A model generated the notes under the pieces. That model ran no database searches. It was given only the letters and a program-made list of their open reading frames with translations, and was not told the DNA's origin. Positions 27,094-36,794 of a stretch of DNA of 64,000 nt are shown in pieces (the first letter of the stretch is position 1; each line of letters opens with the position of its first letter). Location of the stretch: contig NZ_JAFREP010000007.1 in NCBI RefSeq assembly GCF_017377855.1, forward strand, positions 1 to 64,000, read 5' to 3'. Made by a program: the position numbers and the translations under genes. Source of the DNA: Acanthopleuribacter pedis. Its GTDB lineage: Bacteria > Acidobacteriota > Holophagae > Acanthopleuribacterales > Acanthopleuribacteraceae.

Positions 27094-28194
27094 TTAAGCG
27101 GTCAGCGCCCGGCCCAAGGCCATGTCGATCAAGCCGCGCAACTTGCCGCGGCGTTTGGCTTTGACCATGGGGGGACGGCGCGGCGGCGGCACATCCTCGT
27201 CGCTGCGCTGCTCTTTGGCCGGCTTGCTGAAATCCTCAAACAAGGCGTAGAGTTCCGGGGTTGCTTGAATGTGTTCCTGCAGGGCGTGGGCGTCGAGAAA
27301 ACGGTCCTCGAAGTTTTTGGTCAACATGCGGAGAACGAGGGTTTCTAAGCTGGGGGGCAGGTTGGTGTTGTGATGGGACGGCGGCGTGGGTTCCTGGTGA
27401 AGGTGGGCCAGCACCACTTCTTTTGGATTGGCGCCGGTAAACAGCCGTTGGCCCGTCAGCATTTCGTAAAACACCACGCCGAGTGAATAGATGTCGGAAG
27501 CAGGGCCGACCTTTTCGCCCAACAGTTGTTCGGGGCTGGCGTAGGTGGGGGTGCCCAAACCTTGTCCGTGACCCTCGGCCCCGGCCTCGTCGGCCAGCCA
27601 AGCGATGCCGAAGTCGGCGAGGTGGGCGTTGTCGCTTTCGTCAAACAGGATGTTGGCGGGTTTAATGTCGCGGTGGGTTAGCCCTGAATCGTGCGCGTAA
27701 GCAAGCGCGCCCAGCACTTGGTGAAAAATGCGCAGGGTTTCGCGCAGGCGCAAACCTTTTTCGATGCGTTTTTTGAGGTCGCCCGCCATCATCGGCATGG
27801 CCAGGTAATGGAACTTGGCGATTTCCCCCGCATCGTAGATCGGAATGATGTGCGGGTGGAACAATTCGGCCAGCAGTCGCGATTCCCGTTCAAACTGGGC
27901 GACCGTTTCGGGATCGCCCGCGCGGTCCAAAGGCAGCACTTTAAACGCCATGGATTCATCGGTGCGGTTGTCGACAATGTGGTAAACGCAAGCCATCCCG
28001 CCGTCCGCTAATTTACCTTGGACGCGGTAGTCGGGGGCCAGCACCCGTTGGAGAATTGCCTGGTTGGTGTCTTCTATAAGAAGTAGGCCGCCTTCCATGA
28101 CCGCCAAATTGACCAAAGGGGCGCTACAGACCCCGCAAAATAGGGTCCCTTCACCAAATTCGTAGTTGCAGGAGATACATTTCATGATGTTCAC
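27094..28194 (-). CDS. Ser/Thr protein kinase with N-terminal zinc ribbon
   Basis: 366 residues. Residues 6-23 form a zinc ribbon (CISC and CGVC). The kinase domain follows: a loosened glycine loop GKLADGGMACVYH (about 60-72), the Lys in MAFKVLP, THRDIKPANIL (Asp176), ADFGIAWL and TYASPEQLLG, then DIYSLGVVFYEMLTG. The tail is short and basic (PPMVKAKRRGKLRG) and there is no membrane segment. The start is ATG 28194 or the ATG three codons later; neither has a strong SD. It is a single-gene unit ended by the terminator at 27027-27066. Together with the genes at 21873 and 43977 this window has three Hanks kinases of different architecture. Confidence 0.92.
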   Translation of the reverse strand: MNIMKCISCNYEFGEGTLFCGVCSAPLVNLAVMEGGLLLIEDTNQAILQRVLAPDYRVQGKLADGGMACVYHIVDNRTDESMAFKVLPLDRAGDPETVAQFERESRLLAELFHPHIIPIYDAGEIAKFHYLAMPMMAGDLKKRIEKGLRLRETLRIFHQVLGALAYAHDSGLTHRDIKPANILFDESDNAHLADFGIAWLADEAGAEGHGQGLGTPTYASPEQLLGEKVGPASDIYSLGVVFYEMLTGQRLFTGANPKEVVLAHLHQEPTPPSHHNTNLPPSLETLVLRMLTKNFEDRFLDAHALQEHIQATPELYALFEDFSKPAKEQRSDEDVPPPRRPPMVKAKRRGKLRGLIDMALGRALTA

Positions 28195-29205
28195 TCTGAG
28201 TTATATAAGCCATAAACGGGGGGTGAGGGGTGTGATCGGTGATGGACCAAGCACCGGCCTTTATAGGGAGGCGGCGATGCGTCTGTGATCACTAGGTTCC
28301 TGGGGGAGGTCATTCAGATACATGGGCGGCTTGTGGCCAAATGGAAGCAGGGAAAATGAGGTAAGTTCACAAGCGTCATGCCGTCCTATCTTGCCGTAAA
28401 AGCGAGGGCGCTTTCAATAAATTATTGCAAGCAAGTATCGAATAACGGTTAACTTTCTGAGGTTTTTGGCGGCTAACCCTAATTTTATGTGGTGGTTGGC
28501 GTGTGGTTGTGAATTTTTCTTTGAAAAAATCGGCGTTTAAAAAATACTGCTATCAGTCTTTATGTAGACGACCGATTGACGCGGTTTAGCCGTGTTAGGA
28601 AAAGCCTGTTCCGCGCGGAAAACGTGTGTTGTTGGGATGTTGTTAACGCTTCGGTGCCGGGCAAGGCTTGTTATGGCTCAGAAAAAATCGCTGAGACAAG
28701 CGGTAAGTTTCTGATGAGACTAGCTTTGTGCCTCCGGCTAGACTTTGAGGGTTGTGGAATCCGTCGACATGGATTCCCGTGTACTGTTTAAATACGATAA
28801 AAGTAGTAAAAATGGATGTTTGCGTTAATGGTGTTGTTTTGTGGTTGCGTGTGTTTTGCTTTCGCCCGCGAATTTCTGTCGGCGGATGAAGCGCGCCCCC
28901 GGAAACGCGTTAATCAGCCGTCTGTTGCAAAAAACCGCGAGGGGCGTGGGAATCGGTTATAATCGGAACGACATCCAGCGAATCCAACAACGTGAAACCC
29001 GAAGGCGCGGAACCAGCGATGATTTTCCTTAAATTCATGGAACAAAGTGGTTTAGCTAAGACAATATCGACCCGCTCGCCGGTCCGTGGTTCGCGTGTTT
29101 CCGCGAGTCGCGGCAGCCCCCAAGATTGAGGCGGGCTCCCGCCAAGTATCGCGGTTTTTGGGCAGAAACCTTATGTTCGGCAGTGATTTAGCTACTGGTT
29201 GGGAT
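28195..29205. other. AT-rich divergent intergenic region
   Basis: About 1 kb between the zinc-ribbon kinase (minus) and the large hybrid sensor (plus). GC falls clearly at 28380-28830. No ORF has an SD or domain, and no confident promoter pair was found. Upstream extension of the sensor frame to 29086 lacks signal-peptide character. Confidence 0.5.
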
Positions 29206-32200
29206 ATGAAGATTCGCGGATGGCGCGCTACAGTCTATGCTTTGTTCGCCCTGATCCCGGTGTTTTGGGGGATGCCGCTTGAGGCACGCGAGCAACAGGT
29301 GCGTTTTCAGCCTATCGCCGCCGATGAGGTTCCATCCCTAGGTGCCGTCTCCGCCGTGGTCCGTGACCGTCAGGGTTTTATGTGGTTTGGCACCGCGGAA
29401 GGGTTGGCGCGTTTTGACGGCTATGAAATGAAACGGTTTCGCCACGACAAGGCGGATCCAGACACCATTCCCGGTGGTGGGGTTGTCGCTTTATGTGTGC
29501 TTGACGACGGCCGTTTGTTGTTGGGTACCGCGACCGGCGGCTTGGCGCTTTTTGATCCAGGATTCGCGCGCGCCATCCATCGCCGCCCACCCTCGCGGAT
29601 GGGTGACCTGACCGCCGGCATCGCGGCCATGGTGTCCGCCGAGGACGGAACCTATTGGGTCGCGACCCGCGGCGCCGGCTTGCTGCGCTTCGATCCTGAC
29701 GACGGCGTATTTAGCCAATACCGCCATCATCCCGATGTGCCTACCTCGCTGGGGAGTAACCGGCTTCACGCCCTGTTGGTCGACGGCCGTGGTCGTCTAT
29801 GGATTGGCGGCGACCACGGACTGAGCCGTTACCGTGGGGAAAGCGACGATTTTGTCCATCTACTCGGGGACCCGGGTGGGGGCGTGGTTGCCGCGTTCGG
29901 CCCTGTTACCGCGCTTGCCGTCGGGCCGGACGGCGCCCCATGGGTTGGTACCCATACCAAGGGCCTTTTTCTCCTGGACCCGGTCACCAACCAGGTGATC
30001 CTAAACCTGCGTCGTGAAATCGGGAACCCCCGCGGCCTGTCGTCCAATCATATTCGCGCCGTCCAGTCCGACGGGGACAACCGTTTTTGGATCGGCACCG
30101 ACGCCGGGCTCAACCTGTTCGATGCCGGTACCGGCAACAACCTGGGTTACCGCCACGATCCGGCCGATCCCGGCAGCGTGGGTCACGATCACATCCATAC
30201 CTTGTTGCGTGACGAGGTTGGCAACCTGTGGGTCGGTACCGACGCCGGCATGGATTTACTCACCGTCGCCACGCGCCAATTTGGCCGCTACCTCCATCGA
30301 CCGGACCGGCCCGACAGTTTGATCGACAACCGGGTGACCGCCATGGTTCAGGACCCTTTCGGCGGTCTCTGGATCGGAACCCGCGGCGGACTCAGCCGGT
30401 ACGACGCCGCGCGCGAGCGCTTTTTCCATTTTCGCGCCAACCCCGGCAAACCCGGCAGCCTGCCCTCCAACGACATTCGTTGCCTCACCGCCACCCGTTC
30501 CGGGGTGATTTGGGTGGGGACCCGGGATGCCGGTCTCTCGCGTTTTGATCGAGCGACCGGTACCTTCACCCGTTTCCCCGTTCGCGAGGACGGCGTCAAC
30601 CATGCCGATGTGCGTTGTCTTTACGAGGGTCGGCTCGGCAATTTTTGGGTTGGTACCGGGGGCGGCGGTTTGTTCCGCTTTGACCGTGACTCAGGCCGCG
30701 CGACCGTCTACCGTCATAACCCCGACGACCCCCGCACCTTGGCAAACGACGTCGTCACGGGGGTGTATGAGGACCGCGAGGGCCGACTCTGGGTGGGTAC
30801 CCGCGGCGGCCTGCATCTCCTGGATCGCAAAACCGGTCGCTTTGACCGCATGGTGCATCATCCCAGTCATGTTTGGACCTTGAGCAACAACCATATCACC
30901 GCGCTGTTGGAAGATTCGCAAAGCCGCCTTTGGGTTGGGACCGTTGACGGGTTGCACCGTTTGAAGCAGGTCGACCCCGATTACCCCGAACAAACGCGCT
31001 GGCAGACCTTCGGGTACGCCGAGGGTTTGCGCTCCACCGATGTGCGCGGCCTTTTGGAAGACAGTTTTGGGGATCTCTGGATTGCGACCGGTAAGGGGCT
31101 CTCAAAATGCAACCCGGAAACCATGAGCATGCAGCACTGGACCCCTGTCGACGGCACCCAGCCGCGCGGTTACCATCAGGGGGCCGCGATCCGTACCCTT
31201 AACGGCGAACTCTGTTTCGGCGGCCCCAACGGTGTCACCGCTTTTTTGCCTGGCGATTTGCAGCGCGATCCCCACGAGCCCAACGTGGTCCTCACCGAGA
31301 TTCGCGTCGGTAACCGGCCGCTTCAACCCCGTGCGCGTCGGTTTGACGCGGGGTTGGCCGCGCCGCTTGATCGGCTGCAAAACCTGGTACTCGGCCACCG
31401 AGATCGGGTGGTCACCTTTAAATTTGCCGCGCTGCACTACGCCTTTCCCGCCGGCAACCGCTACCGCTACCAACTCGTGGGTTTTGACCGCGATTGGGTC
31501 GAGGTCGGCGCCGACCAACGTTTTGCCACCTACACCGAGCTTGATCCCGGCCGCTACACCTTTCGTGTGCTCGCCGCCAACAAGGACGGCAAGTGGCGTT
31601 CCGAACCCCGCGAGTTGCGCGTGCGCATGCGGCCCGCGCCTTGGCTGTCGACCCTTGCCGTCTTGGGGTACGCCACCCTTTTGGCCGCCTTGGTTTACGG
31701 TCGCTACCGCGTGCAACGGGGGCGCCTCATTTATGAACGAACCATTGTCCAGCGGCTCAAACACACCGATTTGATGAAAAACCAGTTTTTGGCCGACACC
31801 GCCCATGAACTGCGCACCCCGCTGAACGGGATCGTCGGCTTGGCCGAGTCTCTGGCCGAGGCCCAGCGTGGCAAGCTGCCCAAGGATACCTTGGCCCAGC
31901 TTGGTTTGATTGCGCGCGGCGGACGTTACCTTGCCGGCTTGGTTGACGACATACTCGATTTCGCGCGATTGTCCACCCAACAACTGCCGCTCCAGCCGTG
32001 CCGGGTGGAGCTCAAAACCGCGGTGGACCAGGTTGTTACCCTACTCACCCCCCTCGCCCCCAAGGACGCGGTACGCTTGGAAAACCAGGTCGCCGAGGGC
32101 TTGCCCCCGGTTGCCGCCGACCCGCGTCGCCTCTTGCAAATTTTGGTGAACTTGGTTGGCAATGGGATCAAGTTCACCGAGCAAGGCACCGTCTCCGTCA

Positions 32201-34386
32201 GCGCCGAGGTGCAGGGCGCGCGGCTCCACATCGCCGTGACCGATACCGGGATCGGCATGAGCGACCCCCAAATCGCCGACCTGTTTCAAGCCGTTCCCCC
32301 GCACAGCGGGGTCCCGATCCCGACCGCCGCCGGCGCCGGCTTGGGGCTTGCGATTACCCAGGCGTTGGTCGACTTGCACGGCGGTAACATTTGGGCCGCG
32401 TCTCAGGAAGGCCGCGGCAGTACCTTTACCTTTAGCCTCCCGCTCGCCGATGCACAAACGCCCGCCGCCGAAGGGGAACCGGTTCGTGCCGTGACGGGCC
32501 CGCGCTTCAACGTCAACGAGGCGAAAGCACCCTTTTCCGACGCGTTGTCCAATCCCGCGGCGCGCCCGCTTTCCGACGCCCAATCCTTCACCCTGCTCGT
32601 GGTCGATGACGAACCCGTGAACCGCCGGGTGCTTCGCAATCATTTGGACGGGCGCGGCTACGAGGTGCTCGAGGCCGCCGACGGCAGCGAGGCACTGAGC
32701 CTGTTAGCCGAGAGCGGCCAGGTCGATTTGGTGTTGCTGGATGTGGTGATGCCGAACATGTCCGGTTACGAGGTGTGTCGCGCCATCCGTCGTCGCGCCG
32801 GTTTTGAGGTACTGCCCGTGGTTTTCCTCTCCGCCAAAAACCAGGTAGAGGATTTGGTCGCGGCCTTTAACGTCGGCGGCAACGATTACATCACCAAACC
32901 TATCGCCGCCGGTGAGCTGTTGGCGCGGATCGAATCGCACCTGCAACAACTGGATGTGACCCGTGTTCTGTCGCGCAAGGCCGCTGACCTGGGCGATGAG
33001 CTCGCGCGGTGCAAAGCCGAATTGGCCGAGGCCAATCAAACCGCTGAAGTGTTTGACCAGATCATCCAAAGCATCAACCACCACGAATCCTTGCCCCACT
33101 TGTGGCAGGGGTTGCCGATTCAGGGGGCGGCCCTGTTCCCGGGCGCAACCCAGGGAATGGTTTGGACCTGGGATCGGGAGGAGGACGCATTTGTGTGTGT
33201 CGCCGCCGTTGGCCGCGCGTGGGAGACCTTGCAGCCGCTTCGTTTCAGCTACAACAAGCTGGTGAACATGCTCGGCGAGGGCGCCGAACCCCTGGCGCCC
33301 GGCATTCACGGGGTGCGTCACTTCAACCTCCTGCACGATCCCGACTTATTTGCCGGTCAGCCGTTACCCAAGGCGCTGTTGACCATGACCTTGAATGACG
33401 ACCAACGCATATCCGGCTTTTTGGTGTTGGAGAACATGGTGGATCCCGAGTGTTTTGATCAGGTTGATCCCGCCAAGTTGGTGCGTTTCCGCGAGGCCGC
33501 CCTTTCGGTTGCCGCCAAAGCGCGCGCCGCGTTGGATGTGGCGGCACAAAGTGAGGCGCTTGTGCAGGCGCGCCGGCAAATGATGGAACAGGAAAAAAGT
33601 GCGTCGCTGGGGACGCTCACCGCCGGCATCGCCCACGAAATCACCAACCCGCTTAATTTCATCAACAATTTCGCCGGCTTGACTTTGTCGCTTTCGTCTG
33701 AATTGGCCGAGACCGTTCGAGGTTTGCAGGGCCGGGTCCTTGAAGGTGACAGCTACCGGCAGCTCGCGGGTGATCTCGCCGACCTTGCCGAAAACGCCGC
33801 CGTGATCGACAAACACGGCAAACGGGCCGACGCCGTGGTGGCGAGCATGATGGAGTTGGCGCGCGCGGCCGGCGGCCACCGCGAGGCGTGTAACCTCAAC
33901 GGCTTATTCGACGAATACGTGTCGCTGACGTACCAGAGCTTGCGCGCCAAGGACACCGCGCTCGTGATTCAGTTCACCCGTGACTTTGACGAAACGGTCG
34001 GAATGGTCGAGGTTGTCGCGCAAAGCCTGAGCCGGGTGTGGGTCCATTTAACCAACAACGCCGCCGAATCCATTCGCGAGAAACGCGACCAGATCGGCGA
34101 CGACTTCATGGGTGAGATCCGCTTGCAGACGCGCAACTTCGAGGATCGTGTCGAAGTGCGCCTGCGCGACAACGGCATGGGCATCGCCCGCGACGATTAC
34201 GAAACCATCTTCAAACCCTTTTACACCACCAAAACCGCCGGCAACCGACATGTGGGCCTCGGTTTGTCCATTTGCCGCGACATCATCGTCCAGGAGCACC
34301 GCGGCACCCTGAAGGTCGCCGCCACCAAAGACATATACGCCGAGATGATTGTCACCCTACCCAAAAAGAACGTCTCCGAGGGCTAG
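29206..34386 (+). CDS. Giant hybrid two-component sensor: Reg_prop propeller, Y_Y_Y, HK, REC, GAF-like, second HK
   Basis: 1726 residues from ATG 29206, which begins a signal-peptide/anchor (ATVYALFALIPVFWGMPLEA); the SD is weak. Periplasmic part: about a dozen Reg_prop blades (GFMWFGTAEGLARFDG and repeated LWVGT-type motifs) forming propellers, then a Y_Y_Y domain (about 730-800, FKFAALHYAFPAGNRYRYQL). One transmembrane segment at about 815-835. Cytoplasm: DHp AHELRTPLNG (His867), HATPase, REC (LLDVVMPNMSG, Asp1179), a GAF-like region (about 1290-1430), and a second kinase core with AHEITNPLNF (His1477) and ATPase. There is no AraC output domain, unlike Bacteroides HTCS proteins. No partner regulator or polysaccharide locus is adjacent. 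Confidence 0.92.
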   Translation: MKIRGWRATVYALFALIPVFWGMPLEAREQQVRFQPIAADEVPSLGAVSAVVRDRQGFMWFGTAEGLARFDGYEMKRFRHDKADPDTIPGGGVVALCVLDDGRLLLGTATGGLALFDPGFARAIHRRPPSRMGDLTAGIAAMVSAEDGTYWVATRGAGLLRFDPDDGVFSQYRHHPDVPTSLGSNRLHALLVDGRGRLWIGGDHGLSRYRGESDDFVHLLGDPGGGVVAAFGPVTALAVGPDGAPWVGTHTKGLFLLDPVTNQVILNLRREIGNPRGLSSNHIRAVQSDGDNRFWIGTDAGLNLFDAGTGNNLGYRHDPADPGSVGHDHIHTLLRDEVGNLWVGTDAGMDLLTVATRQFGRYLHRPDRPDSLIDNRVTAMVQDPFGGLWIGTRGGLSRYDAARERFFHFRANPGKPGSLPSNDIRCLTATRSGVIWVGTRDAGLSRFDRATGTFTRFPVREDGVNHADVRCLYEGRLGNFWVGTGGGGLFRFDRDSGRATVYRHNPDDPRTLANDVVTGVYEDREGRLWVGTRGGLHLLDRKTGRFDRMVHHPSHVWTLSNNHITALLEDSQSRLWVGTVDGLHRLKQVDPDYPEQTRWQTFGYAEGLRSTDVRGLLEDSFGDLWIATGKGLSKCNPETMSMQHWTPVDGTQPRGYHQGAAIRTLNGELCFGGPNGVTAFLPGDLQRDPHEPNVVLTEIRVGNRPLQPRARRFDAGLAAPLDRLQNLVLGHRDRVVTFKFAALHYAFPAGNRYRYQLVGFDRDWVEVGADQRFATYTELDPGRYTFRVLAANKDGKWRSEPRELRVRMRPAPWLSTLAVLGYATLLAALVYGRYRVQRGRLIYERTIVQRLKHTDLMKNQFLADTAHELRTPLNGIVGLAESLAEAQRGKLPKDTLAQLGLIARGGRYLAGLVDDILDFARLSTQQLPLQPCRVELKTAVDQVVTLLTPLAPKDAVRLENQVAEGLPPVAADPRRLLQILVNLVGNGIKFTEQGTVSVSAEVQGARLHIAVTDTGIGMSDPQIADLFQAVPPHSGVPIPTAAGAGLGLAITQALVDLHGGNIWAASQEGRGSTFTFSLPLADAQTPAAEGEPVRAVTGPRFNVNEAKAPFSDALSNPAARPLSDAQSFTLLVVDDEPVNRRVLRNHLDGRGYEVLEAADGSEALSLLAESGQVDLVLLDVVMPNMSGYEVCRAIRRRAGFEVLPVVFLSAKNQVEDLVAAFNVGGNDYITKPIAAGELLARIESHLQQLDVTRVLSRKAADLGDELARCKAELAEANQTAEVFDQIIQSINHHESLPHLWQGLPIQGAALFPGATQGMVWTWDREEDAFVCVAAVGRAWETLQPLRFSYNKLVNMLGEGAEPLAPGIHGVRHFNLLHDPDLFAGQPLPKALLTMTLNDDQRISGFLVLENMVDPECFDQVDPAKLVRFREAALSVAAKARAALDVAAQSEALVQARRQMMEQEKSASLGTLTAGIAHEITNPLNFINNFAGLTLSLSSELAETVRGLQGRVLEGDSYRQLAGDLADLAENAAVIDKHGKRADAVVASMMELARAAGGHREACNLNGLFDEYVSLTYQSLRAKDTALVIQFTRDFDETVGMVEVVAQSLSRVWVHLTNNAAESIREKRDQIGDDFMGEIRLQTRNFEDRVEVRLRDNGMGIARDDYETIFKPFYTTKTAGNRHVGLGLSICRDIIVQEHRGTLKVAATKDIYAEMIVTLPKKNVSEG

Positions 34387-34500
34387 CCCGTTTTGTCCGG
34401 TTTCGTGGTGCGCGCGTCAGCGGATTGGGCGAAGGGTCAAACACCCCGAAAAGGCCGTTCCCGCGCCGGCTCACCAGAGGTTTTGTGCGTTCGCCCCGGT

Positions 34501-34716
34501 TTAGTCCGTGTTCTGCTTGCGATGTTTTATTTGGGCGGCAAGATTTTTCACGCCGCGTTCGCCCAGCCATGTTTGACGATCATGCGTGTAATCGCCCCAG
34601 CCATTTTCGGTTTGTTGGAAGAATCGCACCATGCCGATGGTGCCGAGGTTGGCCGCCAAAAGTTCGAGGCCTTTGGTGCGGATTGGGTCATTGGTTAACG
34701 CGGCTTCAACGCTCAA
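34501..34716 (-). CDS. Small conserved-looking protein, antitoxin-like (orphan)
   Basis: 71 residues from TTG 34716, supported by a strong SD (GGGAGG, spacing 6). The body TKGLELLAANLGTIGMVRFF, then QQTENGWGDYTHDRQTWL and a basic C-terminus AAQIKHRKQNTD, resembles small proteins of the type usually found as the first gene of toxin-antitoxin-like pairs. No toxin frame follows: the next sequence in its direction is the end of the sensor gene. It may be an orphan left by rearrangement, since repeat arrays start right behind its promoter side. Function not established. Confidence 0.6.
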   Translation of the reverse strand: MSVEAALTNDPIRTKGLELLAANLGTIGMVRFFQQTENGWGDYTHDRQTWLGERGVKNLAAQIKHRKQNTD

Positions 34717-34764
34717 GTTTGTCCTCCCATAGCCAGGTAACCGGATGTACAAAGGTTATTGCAA

Positions 34765-34901
34765 AGTGGGACACCCACCAAATCGGCAAGCTGTACCAAG
34801 CATAGTGGGACAGCCACCAAATAGCACTGTGGGACACCCACTAAATAGCACTGTGGGACACCCACTAAATAGCACTGTGGGACACCCACTAAATCGGCAT
34901 A
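34765..34901. repeat. Array of the GTGGGACACCCAC palindrome, 24-bp period
   Basis: The palindrome GTGGG-ACA-CCCAC recurs with spacers; the clearest part is a 24-bp unit ACTGTGGGACACCCACTAAA plus TAGC repeated at 34826, 34850 and 34874. Earlier copies at about 34768 and 34804 are looser (one reads GTGGGACAGCCAC). Confidence 0.85.
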
Positions 34902-35233
34902 GCAAAGTGGGACACCCACCTTTTCGCCAGTCCCAGTTTAGGACACCCACCTTTCCCAGTTTAGGACACCCACCCATTTCAAAGGGCTGGTTTGGGACAC
35001 CCACCTTTTTCACCAGTCCCAGTTTAGGACACCCACCCATTTCAAAGGGCTGGTTTGGGACACCCACCCATTTCAAAGCTGGTTTGGGACACCCACCCAT
35101 TTCAAAGGGCTGTAGGACACCCACCCAACTCAAGTCGCTTTTTTAGTGGCCGCGGCCTTCTTGTTGGTGATGCTCCAGCGATAAGTAGGTGTCCGAAATG
35201 GGTCGCAACGTAGACGGCGAAAGGTGGGTGTCC
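34902..35233. repeat. Left block of a duplicated repeat region (long copy)
   Basis: 332 bases made of GGGACACCCACC cores separated by short stereotyped spacers (TTTTCGCCAGTCCCAGTTTA and CATTTCAAAGGGCTGGTTTG), then a unique tail with GTGGCCGCGGCCTTCT and GTAGACGGCGAAAGGTGGGT. The same sequence with fewer internal repeat units is found at 36795-37035. The two blocks bracket a 1.56 kb segment. Confidence 0.88.
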
Positions 35234-35918
35234 CCCATTCGAAAAGCGCCCAGGCTAAACGCTTAAGATTCTTGAAACATTAAATTTGCAAATCCTCCCA
35301 AGGGGATTTCGACATTTTTTCCGACAACTCGCCAGTTTTCACTGCGTGAGTTGTTTTTTTACATTTTATTACTCATTCTTTGCGCAGGGGGCGATTTCCT
35401 TATAGCAAATCCCAGCAGCGTTTTGTTGAGGACGCGGTCTGAGCTCCTGCGGCTTGACTCTGGTGCTTGGCAAGGTTTAACCCACAAGGCACTTGAAAGT
35501 GTCGCTGCTTTTCGCTGTAACAAAATTCTCCTATGGATTCGGGTTCTTCTACCGCAGTCACTGCTTTTCCCATTCACAAAGCTCATCCATCGATGAGCTG
35601 TAGTAGTGCATGCTCGATGAGAGCTTGGAGAGAAAAGCGCCGGGCTACGCTATTACCAGTCTTCGAATGCTTTCATGACTTCTTTAGTTCCGACCAATGC
35701 CGAATTCTGCGTTCTACGAGACCTCTGGTAATTACCCCAGTAAAGTTAACAGGTCAATAAACTTGTCGGAAGACCGAAAAACAAAACGGCGATGAGACAT
35801 TTTGATTTCTCAAAACAGCCCGGCGGTTGCTTTCCCGGTTTCATATGAGCCCATTTGCAAGAGTTAGGCTTGTTTCAATCAAAATGGACGTGTCTATTCT
35901 GCTTTGACAAGATGAGCC

Positions 35919-36071
35919 ATGATCAACAGGTACGACCTTGACGACAATACCGTCTACATTGCTATTTCCTTTGCTCGCAGAACGCTTGACGAGGGGGACT
36001 CAGTTAAGCGTGCCAAGCTTGAGAAAGGTGTCAGTGCTGGTCAATTGGTTCAAAGCTGCGTTGGGGGGTGA
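35919..36071 (+). CDS. Possible small protein or gene fragment (50 aa)
   Basis: ATG 35919 to TGA 36071. The peptide begins MINRYDLDDNTVYIAISFA and has a balanced, protein-like composition, but the SD is weak and no family was recognised. Lies in the low-GC segment; could be a fragment of a decayed gene. Confidence 0.2.
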   Translation: MINRYDLDDNTVYIAISFARRTLDEGDSVKRAKLEKGVSAGQLVQSCVGG

Positions 36072-36487
36072 AAAAAGGAGACGGATGGGTTTTACCCTGC
36101 GACAAGAAAAAGGCAGCCAACATGCTGTCATATGAGAAAGTTTGATTTACCGCACGGAAGAACCTGAACGGATCTTTTTCGGTTCGCGTTAAGGACCGAC
36201 GTCGCCGCAGTCGGGTTCTGCGCGGTCGTCGCTGATGCCGTTCACCTGCCGACGGCGCCTTTAAGACCTGCGCCTGGCCGTCCTGCTGGGCACGCCCGTC
36301 CCGACCGACGCCGTCGCCACTGGTCGACCGGGTCGATGTAGCACGGCTTTACCAAATTCGAATCGTTCAGCTTCAGGTGGCAACATCGTTGAGTTCCGCC
36401 AACTGTGCCATCCTGGCCAACTGTGGGAGCGACGAGGGCGAGTTCATTGCGCTTATTTTTCCTTTGCGCCAAAATAAGCAATAAAGC

Positions 36488-36751
36488 TTGGATGAGCTGG
36501 AGTCCTTTGTGAGTAAAGAGGGTTTTGAAATCATTTTTTGTCAAGCAAGCACAGGCATATTGCTTAACTCAGACGGAACCTTCCGCCGCAAAGGTCAATC
36601 CGCGTTTCGTCCGGTTTTCCCCTCATTCAGTGACGCTAAGGTGATGTCAGATGCGCTGCTCGCCAAATTTGTTTTTGCTGAGGTGTGGATTAGGGACTTG
36701 GAAACAGGAACGGTCGAAGGGCCCTTTCAAAGCGCGCACCTTTCAAACTAA
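36488..36751 (+). CDS. Hypothetical short protein or gene fragment
   Basis: Up to 87 residues. The stretch EGFEIIFCQASTGILLNSDG and the following FRRKGQSAFRPVFPSF look like a genuine folded small protein with β-strands. The first possible start is TTG 36488 without an SD, so the true N-terminus may be lost. It resembles small immunity-like proteins seen beside polymorphic toxins, but this is only an impression. GC and position suggest a recently acquired or decaying gene. Confidence 0.3.
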   Translation: MDELESFVSKEGFEIIFCQASTGILLNSDGTFRRKGQSAFRPVFPSFSDAKVMSDALLAKFVFAEVWIRDLETGTVEGPFQSAHLSN

Positions 36752-36794
36752 TTATCGGTGTTCGCTCATTTAGGCGATAAGTTCGCACGCGCGT

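Larger units (their letters stand above)
35234..36794. other. Low-GC, gene-poor segment between duplicated repeat blocks
   Basis: About 1.56 kb, distinctly AT-richer than the rest up to about 36160 and then GC-rich at 36170-36440. Codon use and frames look like decayed or imported DNA. Only two short frames (35919-36071 and 36488-36751) look protein-like. No transposase or integrase was recognised. Confidence 0.6.

Noticed and set aside
28188..28210. Sequence CACTCTGAGTTATAT resembling the promoter area at 55460
   Set aside because: Similarity is short and the neighbouring gene is on the opposite strand; treated as coincidence.
34765..35233. CRISPR-like array
   Set aside because: The spacers are themselves repeated and of variable length, and no cas genes are near.
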